Positions 24,785 through 31,777 of a stretch of 38,495 bases of DNA are shown here, piece by piece (the first letter of the stretch is position 1; every line of letters begins with the position of its first letter). The stretch is from DASZMJ01 sp035551935 (GTDB taxonomy: Bacteria > Planctomycetota > Planctomycetia > Isosphaerales > Isosphaeraceae). Below the pieces are notes generated by a model. That model saw nothing but the letters and a program-made list of their open reading frames with translations, searched no databases and was not told where the DNA came from. The position numbers and the translations under genes are program-made. The stretch covers positions 1 through 38,495 of the forward strand of contig DASZMJ010000603.1 in the NCBI GenBank assembly GCA_035551935.1. The letters run 5' to 3'.

Positions 24785-25693
24785 ATGCGGATCGTCAGCC
24801 TGTTGCCGTCGCTCACCGAGCTGGTCTGCGCCCTCGGCCGGGGGGCCGACCTGGTCGGGGTGACGCACGAGTGCGACTTCCCGCCCGGCGTCGACCGCCT
24901 GCCGCACCTGACGAGCAGCCGCATCCCGGCCTCGGCCACCAGCGCCGAGATCGACGCGAACGTCTCGGCCCAGGGAGGTTCGCTCTACGACCTCGACGAG
25001 GCGACGCTCGCCGGGTTGCGGCCGACCTTGATCCTGACGCAGGCCCAGTGCGACGTCTGCGCCGTCAACGAGGGGACCGTCCGCCGGGCGGCCGGGGCGC
25101 TGCCGGAATCGGCCCGCGTCGAGAGCGTGAATCCGACCGACCTGGCCGGCGTCTTCGCCATGTTCCGCCGCGTCGGCGACCTGCTCGACGCCCGCGCCGA
25201 GGCCGAACGGATCATCGATCGCTTTCATGAGACGGCTTCGGAAGTCGCGCGGCGGCGGCGGGGTCGGCCGGTGCCGGCCGTCGTCCACCTGGAGTGGTTC
25301 GACCCGCCGTTCGTCTCGGGGCACTGGAACCCGGAGCTGGTCGAGTTGGCGGGGGGCCGGGAGGTGATCGGGCGGCCGGGTCTGCCGTCGCGGAAGGCGA
25401 CCTGGGGCGAGGTCGCGGCGGCGCGGCCGGAGGTCGTCCTGCTCGCCCCTTGCGGGTTCGCGGTCGAGCGGACGGAGCGGGAGCTGCCGGCCTTACAGGA
25501 CAACCCGGCGTGGCAAGACGTGCCGGCGGTCAAGGATGGCCGCGTCGCCTTGATCGACGGCTCGGCCTACTTCTCCCGCCCCGGCCCGCGGCTGGAGGCG
25601 AGCCTCCGGATCGCCGCCGCGGCCATCGACCCGGACTCGTGCGCGGACCTCGCCGAGCTGCCGGGCTGGAGGATGCTGACCGTCGTCGTTTGA
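24785..25693 (+). CDS. BtuF-like cobalamin/metal-chelate binding protein without signal peptide
   Basis: A 302-aa protein with the periplasmic-binding (type III, helical backbone) fold. The ATG at 24785 has AAGGGGG just upstream. It begins directly with the first strand of the mature fold (MRIVSLLPSLTELVCALG, then LVGVTHECDFP), so no signal peptide or lipobox is present and the protein should stay in the cytoplasm. LKPTLIL-type (RPTLILTQAQCDVCAV) and WGEVAAARPEVVLLAPCGF regions match cobalamin-binding members of the family. No permease or ATPase gene is adjacent. The role may be B12 binding or handling. A CbiA-like pseudoenzyme lies 11 kb away, but no link is shown. A 96-codon gene follows 14 bp later. 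Confidence 0.8.
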   Translation: MRIVSLLPSLTELVCALGRGADLVGVTHECDFPPGVDRLPHLTSSRIPASATSAEIDANVSAQGGSLYDLDEATLAGLRPTLILTQAQCDVCAVNEGTVRRAAGALPESARVESVNPTDLAGVFAMFRRVGDLLDARAEAERIIDRFHETASEVARRRRGRPVPAVVHLEWFDPPFVSGHWNPELVELAGGREVIGRPGLPSRKATWGEVAAARPEVVLLAPCGFAVERTERELPALQDNPAWQDVPAVKDGRVALIDGSAYFSRPGPRLEASLRIAAAAIDPDSCADLAELPGWRMLTVVV

Positions 25694-25707
25694 ATGGGGA
25701 TCTGTCC

Positions 25708-25998
25708 ATGACTCCCGCGCGACCGACATCCCCCGTGCGGTTCCGGCTGCGGACGATGCTGGTCGTCGTCGCGGTCGCGGCGGCGGCCTGCCCGTGGGTC
25801 GTGCCGGTCGCGAAGCGGACGATCTTCCCCGGCGCCTGGAACCGCTGGATCGTCCGGACCGTCACCAGGCCCGACGGCACCGTGGTCCGCGTCCGCGTCC
25901 GGCGGTATCCCGACCGCGACGTCGTCCACGAGGAGGTCCTTCATCCCGACGCGCCCGGCCCTCTCCCAGGGGGAGAGGGGGGAAGATTGCGGCAGTGA
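25708..25998 (+). CDS. Small single-pass membrane protein with planctomycete RFRLRTML motif
   Basis: A 96-aa protein starting 14 bp after the BtuF-like gene. A basic start, RFRLRTMLVVVAVAAAACPW (residues 11-30), is the N-terminal helix signature seen in many small planctomycete proteins of unknown function. It is followed by a basic, Arg/Val-rich region (TVVRVRVRRYPDRDVVHEE). The last 17 residues, PDAPGPLPGGEGGRLRQ, are encoded by a CCCTCTCCCAGGGGGAGAGG inverted repeat and may be a repeat-derived tail. Function unknown. Confidence 0.6.
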   Translation: MTPARPTSPVRFRLRTMLVVVAVAAAACPWVVPVAKRTIFPGAWNRWIVRTVTRPDGTVVRVRVRRYPDRDVVHEEVLHPDAPGPLPGGEGGRLRQ

Positions 25999-26020
25999 TG
26001 ATCGATCGAGGAAAGAACCC

Positions 26021-27199
26021 GTGAAAATGCTGCTCATCTTGACATCAATTCTCTTCCTGCAACCCTCCGCGCCGGCCGCCGAGGCCCCGTTCGAGCTGCG
26101 CGACGGCGACCGGGTCGTGCTCCTGGGCGGGACCTTGATCGAACGGGACCAGTCGTACGGCCATCTCGAGACCGCGCTGACGGCGCGGTGGCCGGGGCGG
26201 TCGATCACGTTCCGCAACCTCGGCTGGAGCGGCGACACGGTTTTCGGCCACGCGCGGGCCGGCTTCGGCACCACGACCGAAGGCTTCCAGCACCTCAAGG
26301 AACAGGTCGCCGCGAGCCGGCCGACGGTCCTGTTGGTCGCCTACGGCGCCGTCGAGTCGTTCGACGGCGCGGAGGGCTTGCCCCGGTTCGTCGAGGGCCT
26401 CAACACCTTGCTCGACGCCGTCGCGACGACGAAGGCCCGCGTCGTCCTGCTCGCCCCCAACCCCCACGAGGACCTCGGCCCCCCCTTACCCAACCCGGCC
26501 TCCCACAACCGCGACCTCGCCCTCTATCGCGACGCCATCCGCGACGTGGCAAACCATCGTGGTTATCGATTGATTGATCTCTTCGACGCCCTCCGCAATC
26601 ACCCCGACGCCCCGCTGACCAATAACGGCATCCACCTGACCGACCGCGGCGCCCGCGCCTTCGCCGATGCCGTGCTCCGCGGCCTGGGGCTCGAACCCTC
26701 GAAATGGTCGGTCTCCGTCGATGCGACCAGGAAGGATGTGACGGCCCAGGGCGCAACGGTCCGCGACCTGGAGGCCGTCGCCGACCGCGTCCGCTTCCGC
26801 GTCCTCGACGACACCCTGCCCGGGCCGGCCGCGTCGCGCACCCTGCGCATCGCCGGCCTCGCGCCGGGGCACTACACGCTCACGATCGACGGCCAGCCCG
26901 TCGCGGACGCCGACGCCGGCGCGTGGGCCAGGGGAGTCACCCTCACACAAGGCCCCGAGTTCGAAACGCTCAAGCGGTTGCGGACGGCGATCGGCCGGAA
27001 GAACACCCTCTTCTTCTACCGCTGGCGGCCGCAGAACGAGACGTACCTCTTCGGCTTCCGCAAGCACGAGCAGGGCCAGAACGCCGCCGAGGTCCCCCGC
27101 TTCGACCCGCTCGTCGCCGAGCAGGAGAAGGCCGTCGAGGGGCTGAGGAAGCCGGTCGAGCATGCGTATGAATTGAAGAAGGGAATCAACCGCAGATGA
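26021..27199 (+). CDS. SGNH/GDSL-like hydrolase family protein, secreted
   Basis: A 392-aa exported protein. The GTG at 26021 has GAGGAAAG upstream; the ATG two codons later is equivalent. The signal peptide is MLLILTSILFLQPSAPAAEA. The SGNH fold follows: block I appears as VVLLGGTLIERDQSYG, with Thr where the catalytic Ser of GDS normally stands; block II is FRNLGWSGDT; block III is weak (AYGAVESFDG); block V is NNGIHLTDRG with its His kept. This variant resembles the SGNH module found beside or within planctomycete haem-binding proteins. From about residue 225 a second, beta-rich domain follows. The last residues (GINRR) and the stop codon are encoded inside the arm of the family E hairpin that starts at 27181. 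Confidence 0.75.
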   Translation: MKMLLILTSILFLQPSAPAAEAPFELRDGDRVVLLGGTLIERDQSYGHLETALTARWPGRSITFRNLGWSGDTVFGHARAGFGTTTEGFQHLKEQVAASRPTVLLVAYGAVESFDGAEGLPRFVEGLNTLLDAVATTKARVVLLAPNPHEDLGPPLPNPASHNRDLALYRDAIRDVANHRGYRLIDLFDALRNHPDAPLTNNGIHLTDRGARAFADAVLRGLGLEPSKWSVSVDATRKDVTAQGATVRDLEAVADRVRFRVLDDTLPGPAASRTLRIAGLAPGHYTLTIDGQPVADADAGAWARGVTLTQGPEFETLKRLRTAIGRKNTLFFYRWRPQNETYLFGFRKHEQGQNAAEVPRFDPLVAEQEKAVEGLRKPVEHAYELKKGINRR

Positions 27200-27283
27200 C
27201 ACAGATGGCAGATGATGAAGAAAGAAAATTAGAGTATTTCTTTCTTCATCATCTGCCATCTGTGTCATCTGCGGTTGATTCCC
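27181..27283. repeat. Family E hairpin 2, between convergent genes
   Basis: The 47-bp arms at 27181-27227 and 27237-27283 are exact complements with a 9-nt loop. It overlaps the last codons of the SGNH-like gene and ends 16 bp before the stop of the opposing VWA gene, so it is well placed as a terminator for both. The core CCGCAGATGAC-CAGATG is shared with the other two copies; the outer and inner arm segments are not. Confidence 0.8.
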
Positions 27284-27299
27284 TCTCCCTCCCCTCCCC

Positions 27300-30206
27300 T
27301 CACCTCCCCCGCGCCTGCTTCGCCTTCTGGACGAGCTCGACGAATTCCTTGCGGTAGCCGGAGGGGTCGGCGCCGGTGCCGGAGCGGGCGAGTTCCAGCG
27401 CGGTGTCGAGGGTGGACGAGCCCTTGTAGGGGGAGCCGCGGAGGAGCATGCCGAAGGAGGCGACGGCCGAGGCGAACTTGAAGTCGTCGCTGGCGCGGGA
27501 GACGTCGAGGCCGGCGTCGACGACGGGCCGCTCGAGGAGCTTGCTGGTGTCGCCGTCGGGGGCCTTGTAGCGGAGGAAGACGGTCAACAGCTCGTCGCTG
27601 GCGGGGCCCTTCGCCTTGGAGGCGAGGTCCGCGCCGGCGGCGGCGGCGGCGGCGGGCTTGGGCTCGGGGCGGGGCTCGTACTTCAGGGCCCGCGCGGCCG
27701 CGAGCTGGGGCGGCGGGGTGCCGGCGGGGACGACCTCATACAGGGCCGTCACGGTGTGCCCCGCGCCGATCTCGCCGGCGTCCTTGGTGTCGTCGTCGAA
27801 GTCCTCCTTGGCCAGCAGGCGGTCCTCGTAGCCGATCAGCCGGTACGCGGCGACCTTCGCCGGGTTGAACTCGACCTGGACCTTCACGTCCTTGGCGATG
27901 GTCACGAGCGTGCCGCTGAGCTGCTCGACGAGGTGCTTCCGCGCCTCGAGGAGGGTGTCGATATAGGCATAATTGCCGTCCCCCTTGTCGGCGAGCTGCT
28001 CCATCATGGCGTCCTTGAGGTTGCCCATGCCGAAGCCGAGCACGCTCAGCGAGACGTGGGCCTTGGCCTTCTCCTCGACGAGGTGGACGAGGTCGCCGGT
28101 GTTGGTCAGGCCGGTGTTGAAGTCGCCGTCGGTGCAGAGGATGACGCGGTTGGTGCCGCCCTTGATGAAGTTGCCGATGGCCTCGTTGTACGCCAGCTCG
28201 AGCCCGGCGCCGCCGTTGGTCGAGCCGCCGGGCTGGAGGCGGTCGATCGTCGCGACGATCGGTTCCTTGCGGGTGCAGGAGGACGACGGCAGGGCGACGC
28301 CCGTGGTGCCGGCGTAGGTGACGATCGCCACGCGGTCCCCCTCGCCGAGCTGGTCGACCAGGAGCCGCATCGACGCCTTGACCAGCGGCAGCTTGTTCTC
28401 GGCGTCCATCGAGCCGGAGACGTCGAGCAGGAAGACGAGGTTGCTGGTGGGCCGCTTGTCGGCGGCGACGTCCTTGCCCTTCAGGCCGATCCGGACGAGC
28501 CGGTGCTCGGGCTGCCACGGGCAGCGGGCGACCTCGGTGTTGATCGAGAACGGGTCGTTGCCGGTGGGCTGGGGATAGTTGTACGCGAAGTAATTCAGGA
28601 ACTCCTCGATTCGGACCGAGTCCTTCGGCGGCCAGGTGCCCTGGCTGACGAACCGCCGCATGTTCGAATACGAGGCGGTGTCCACGTCGATCGAGAAGGT
28701 CGACAGGCGGTTGTCGGTCGCGTCGGGTCGGACGACGAGGAAGGGGTTGTCCGTCGTCTGGGCGTACGCCTCGTTGGCCGGTTGCTCGGCCAGTTGGAGC
28801 GCCATGGCCTCCTGCTCCGGCCGGGCCGGCTCCTGGGCCGGCTTGGCCTGCTGGGCCGGCTCGACCTGCTGCTGCAACCCGAGGCCGGGGACGTCGGGCT
28901 TCTTGTCCGAGGGCAAGGTCACCTGGCCGTTGACCGACGTGGCACCGTCGGCCGGCCTCGCCGCCGGGGCGGGGCCGGTGGCCTTCTTGCGGTCCAACGG
29001 GTCGTTGGCCGCGGTCGGGGCCGATGCCGGCGGCGGGGGCGGACGATCGACTCCGGCTCCCAGGGCATTGGCGGCGGCCGGTCTCGCACCCGGGGCGGCC
29101 GGGGCGGGCGCCCGCCTCGCGAACGCTTGTTGCTTGAGCGTCTCCTCGGTGCGGTCGAGCAGGGCGACCTGGGACTCCTTCGCGTCCTTGGCCCCGGACT
29201 TGGACTTGGCGAGGTCCCGGCCCGCCTTCAACTCGGTCGCCAGCCCGCGGGAACGGAACGGGGCCAGGGGCTTCGCCGCTTGCTGCCTCTGGTTCGCGCC
29301 CTGGCCGCCCGTCTTCCCCATCCCGCCGCCCATCCCGCCGCCCATCATGCCGCCCCCGCCCATCGCGCGGCCCTCGCTCGACGACCCGGCGCGCCGGCCG
29401 GTCGCGACCGGGCCGGCCGGCGCGGCCGCGGCCCCGAGCTTCGAGGACGCCGCGAACATCAACTGGCTGTCGTCCCGGCTCGACTTGGAGTTGTAGCGCT
29501 GGCCCACGTCGCCGGCCTTGCTCTCCGTCGCCTCCCCGCCGACCCGGCCCAGGGCGCGGACTTGAGGCCCGCCCGACGGGCCGTAGCCCTGCGCGGTGCC
29601 GCCGGAGCCGCCAGCGGTCTCCTGGGGAGATCGCCGGAGCTGCTCCTCCCGCGTCGCCGGGGCCGCGGCCGTCGGCGGGGTGGACGGGGCGTTGACGCCG
29701 CCGCGCGACTCACCTTCCCTGTCGGTGGAAGCCTTGAGCCTCGCGTCCCGGTCGGCGCGGGCGATCGCCATGTCCTGCGTCCTCCGGCCCGACTCGCGGG
29801 CGGCGGGGATCGAGGGCAGGAGCAGGCCGAGGCCGACGCCGATGAGGACGACGGCGGCCAGGGCGTAGAGCATGCGGTACGACCGGCGTCCCGGCGCGGT
29901 CGCGGGCTTCGGTTCGGGCTCGGGTTTGGGGGCGGGCGTGGGCATGAGTTCCTCCTCGATCGCGTCGCGGTGCTTCGGGTCGAGGCCGGGGCTGGGCTCC
30001 TTGCGGAGCGCGTCGGTGAGCAGCCGGGCGGCCTGGCGGACGTCGTCGACGTATCGGGATGCCGCCGCGTCCGCGGCCAGGATCGCCTCGACGGCCTGGC
30101 GGTCGGCCGGGTCGTCGAGCTCGTCGAGGGCGAAGGCGGTCAGGCGGGGGTCGTCGAGGGGGTCGATCGGGTCGATGCGGAGGTCGTTGTTGTTGGTGTC
30201 AGGCAT
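27300..30206 (-). CDS. Giant VWA-domain membrane protein (YfbK-like) with anti-sigma-like N-terminus
   Basis: A 968-aa protein. The ATG at 30206 has GGGAGG upstream and overlaps the stop of the sigma-factor gene by 8 bp. Residues 1-105 are cytoplasmic and acidic (DPRLTAFALDELDDPADRQ), like zinc-less anti-sigma regions. One membrane helix covers 112-131. A long low-complexity region (135-490) follows, including a Gly/Met-rich run near 283-300 and Pro/Ala/Gln stretches. YfbK-type domains come next: RPDATDNRLSTFSIDVDTASYS, then a von Willebrand A domain with its MIDAS motif DVSGSM at 595-600 and CTDGDFN later. A C-terminal region matches the YfbK tail. Known for the family: VWA domains bind proteins via a metal ion. 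Inferred: the membrane protein senses outside conditions and restrains the coupled sigma factor. Confidence 0.87.
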   Translation of the reverse strand: MPDTNNNDLRIDPIDPLDDPRLTAFALDELDDPADRQAVEAILAADAAASRYVDDVRQAARLLTDALRKEPSPGLDPKHRDAIEEELMPTPAPKPEPEPKPATAPGRRSYRMLYALAAVVLIGVGLGLLLPSIPAARESGRRTQDMAIARADRDARLKASTDREGESRGGVNAPSTPPTAAAPATREEQLRRSPQETAGGSGGTAQGYGPSGGPQVRALGRVGGEATESKAGDVGQRYNSKSSRDDSQLMFAASSKLGAAAAPAGPVATGRRAGSSSEGRAMGGGGMMGGGMGGGMGKTGGQGANQRQQAAKPLAPFRSRGLATELKAGRDLAKSKSGAKDAKESQVALLDRTEETLKQQAFARRAPAPAAPGARPAAANALGAGVDRPPPPPASAPTAANDPLDRKKATGPAPAARPADGATSVNGQVTLPSDKKPDVPGLGLQQQVEPAQQAKPAQEPARPEQEAMALQLAEQPANEAYAQTTDNPFLVVRPDATDNRLSTFSIDVDTASYSNMRRFVSQGTWPPKDSVRIEEFLNYFAYNYPQPTGNDPFSINTEVARCPWQPEHRLVRIGLKGKDVAADKRPTSNLVFLLDVSGSMDAENKLPLVKASMRLLVDQLGEGDRVAIVTYAGTTGVALPSSSCTRKEPIVATIDRLQPGGSTNGGAGLELAYNEAIGNFIKGGTNRVILCTDGDFNTGLTNTGDLVHLVEEKAKAHVSLSVLGFGMGNLKDAMMEQLADKGDGNYAYIDTLLEARKHLVEQLSGTLVTIAKDVKVQVEFNPAKVAAYRLIGYEDRLLAKEDFDDDTKDAGEIGAGHTVTALYEVVPAGTPPPQLAAARALKYEPRPEPKPAAAAAAGADLASKAKGPASDELLTVFLRYKAPDGDTSKLLERPVVDAGLDVSRASDDFKFASAVASFGMLLRGSPYKGSSTLDTALELARSGTGADPSGYRKEFVELVQKAKQARGR

Positions 30207-30798
30207 GGGAGGGCCTCCCTTCTCCGCGCAACGGGCGCGGTTCGCTGGCGTCGGCGGCGGTCATCCGGCCGCGGAGGGCCTTCATCCCGACGTGGATCAG
30301 GAAGCCGACGTTGGAGACGCTGTGGCCGCTGATCCGGCTGATCTCGCGGTAGGAGAAGCCGTGCTGGAATTTCAAGCGGATGACCTCGCGCTGGCTCGAC
30401 GGCAGGGCGTCGAGCAGGCGGAGGGCCCGGTCGGCGTCCTCGCGGCGCTCGAGGACCTCGAGCGGGTCGGCCTCGGCGCCGGGGAGGGAATGCTCGGTCT
30501 GTTCGGTCAGGCGCGCCATGCGGCCCTCCTTCCTCAACACGTCGAGCGCGCGGTTTCGGCAGACGGTATAGAGCCACTCGGCCAGGTGCGGCTCGACGCC
30601 GGCGCGGTCCTGGGCGCAGAGCCGCAGGAAGGTGTCCTGGACCACGTCGCGCGCCCCGTCGGCGTCGCCGAGCAGGCGGGCGGCGTAGTTGGTCAACGGC
30701 CCCTCGAACCGCGCCACCGCGGCCCGGACCCACTGGCGGTCCTCGACCGTCGCGCCTGGGCTCGCGCCGGGGCCCGCCCTCGTGCCGGTTCCTCGCAT
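30199..30798 (-). CDS. ECF-type RNA polymerase sigma factor
   Basis: A 199-aa sigma-70 family protein from the ATG at 30798, with GGGGAGGG just upstream. Region 2 lies at about 33-95 (YAARLLGDADGARDVVQDTF, then LYTVCRNRALDVLRKEGR). Region 4 lies at about 122-178 (LPSSQREVIRLKFQHGFSY, REISRISGHSVSNVGFLIHVG) with a helix-turn-helix. The stop codon lies within the start of the VWA gene (8-bp overlap), implying translational coupling, as for sigma and anti-sigma pairs. The short tail after region 4 is basic. The upstream gap of 257 bp holds a 37-bp-arm hairpin and must carry the promoter; none was assigned. Confidence 0.92.
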   Translation of the reverse strand: MRGTGTRAGPGASPGATVEDRQWVRAAVARFEGPLTNYAARLLGDADGARDVVQDTFLRLCAQDRAGVEPHLAEWLYTVCRNRALDVLRKEGRMARLTEQTEHSLPGAEADPLEVLERREDADRALRLLDALPSSQREVIRLKFQHGFSYREISRISGHSVSNVGFLIHVGMKALRGRMTAADASEPRPLRGEGRPSHA

Positions 30799-30916
30799 CG
30801 ACCCTCCCCGGCGGGCGACCTCGTCCCGTCCTCTCCCTTAGACGCGGCCGGGGGGGCGTTTCTTAGGGCGAGGGGCGCAAAAAGAGGCCGGGCGTTGGAA
30901 ATGAGGGGTGCGGGAC

Positions 30917-31012
30917 GCGCGCCGGGTGCCACGGGTTCGGCCTCGGACCCGTGTTCCGAGAGTGCCGCCGCCGTGCACGGGTTCGAGGCCGAACCCGTGG
31001 CACCCGGCGCGC
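30917..31012. repeat. Family F hairpin (GGTGCCACGGGTTCGGCCTCG type)
   Basis: The 37-bp arms at 30917-30953 and 30976-31012 pair with a single G-T mismatch and a 22-nt loop. It lies between two same-strand genes, 43 bp past the stop of the upstream gene, where it could end that transcript. No other copy is in the window. Confidence 0.75.
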
Positions 31013-31055
31013 ACTCCTCCCCCGGCGGAACGAGGTGGAAGGTCCGCAGCCTCGA

Positions 31056-31577
31056 TCAGCCGACGAGCCAAAGCGGGCAGTCGCGGCGGACGGCCTCGTT
31101 GGCGGCGAGGGCGAGCCGGGCGAAGGCGAGGACCTCGGGGGCGTCGGCGACGAAGCCGTCGTCGGGGTCGCTGCCGATCTGGAGGATGTCGCCGAGGCTG
31201 TCGTCGTCGAGCGGCAATTCCCACCGCCCGGCCAGCTCGGCGAGCTCCTGGCGGAGGCCCGGCAGGCTGGCGCAGCGGAGCGAGAGGCCGTCGGAGAGCG
31301 GGAAGGCGACGGCCTGGACGTTCGCGGGCAGGTAGACGCCGCGGCCGAGGGCGCCGATCGCCAGGAGGTTGGGCAAGGATTCGCGGCCGAGCGCGACGAC
31401 GGCCCGCTCCTGGAACTCGGCCCAGTTGGTCCCGGCCGTCTCGCCGAAGTGGCGGGGGGCGACCCCCTCCCACTCCCCCTCGGCGCCGAAGGCCAGGTCG
31501 AGGACGCCGGCCACCTCGTTGGCGTACCGCTCTTCGAACGTCCCGCGCGCGCCGCCGACGGTGAAGGACAGGCTCAT
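31056..31577 (-). CDS. Hypothetical protein, 173 aa
   Basis: The ATG at 31577 (MSLSFTVGG) has GGGGGAG five bases upstream and is preferred over the long upstream extension, whose composition is not protein-like. The product is soluble and acidic, with no signal peptide and no membrane segment. It contains YANEVAGVLDLAFG, a central ALGRGVYLPANVQAVAFPLSDGLS stretch and EVLAFARLALAANEAVRRDC near the end. I do not recognise the family. It lies upstream of the sigma/VWA pair on the same strand, separated by a large hairpin, and divergent from the M28 peptidase. Confidence 0.6.
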   Translation of the reverse strand: MSLSFTVGGARGTFEERYANEVAGVLDLAFGAEGEWEGVAPRHFGETAGTNWAEFQERAVVALGRESLPNLLAIGALGRGVYLPANVQAVAFPLSDGLSLRCASLPGLRQELAELAGRWELPLDDDSLGDILQIGSDPDDGFVADAPEVLAFARLALAANEAVRRDCPLWLVG

Positions 31578-31777
31578 CGTGGCTCCCCCCGGAGGTGTCC
31601 GCCCGCGCCCGACGGCCCTCGTCGCGCCCGGCGAGTTCTCGAGTCGTCGGGGCGGCCGAGGCTGGCGACCCGGCCCCGCGCCGCGTATCCTCTTCGTCCA
31701 CGGCCGCGCCCGATCGCCCAAGTTTGGGCCACCTCCGACCCTTCTGTCAAGCGTCTGTTTTGGAAAGGCGCGTCTTT

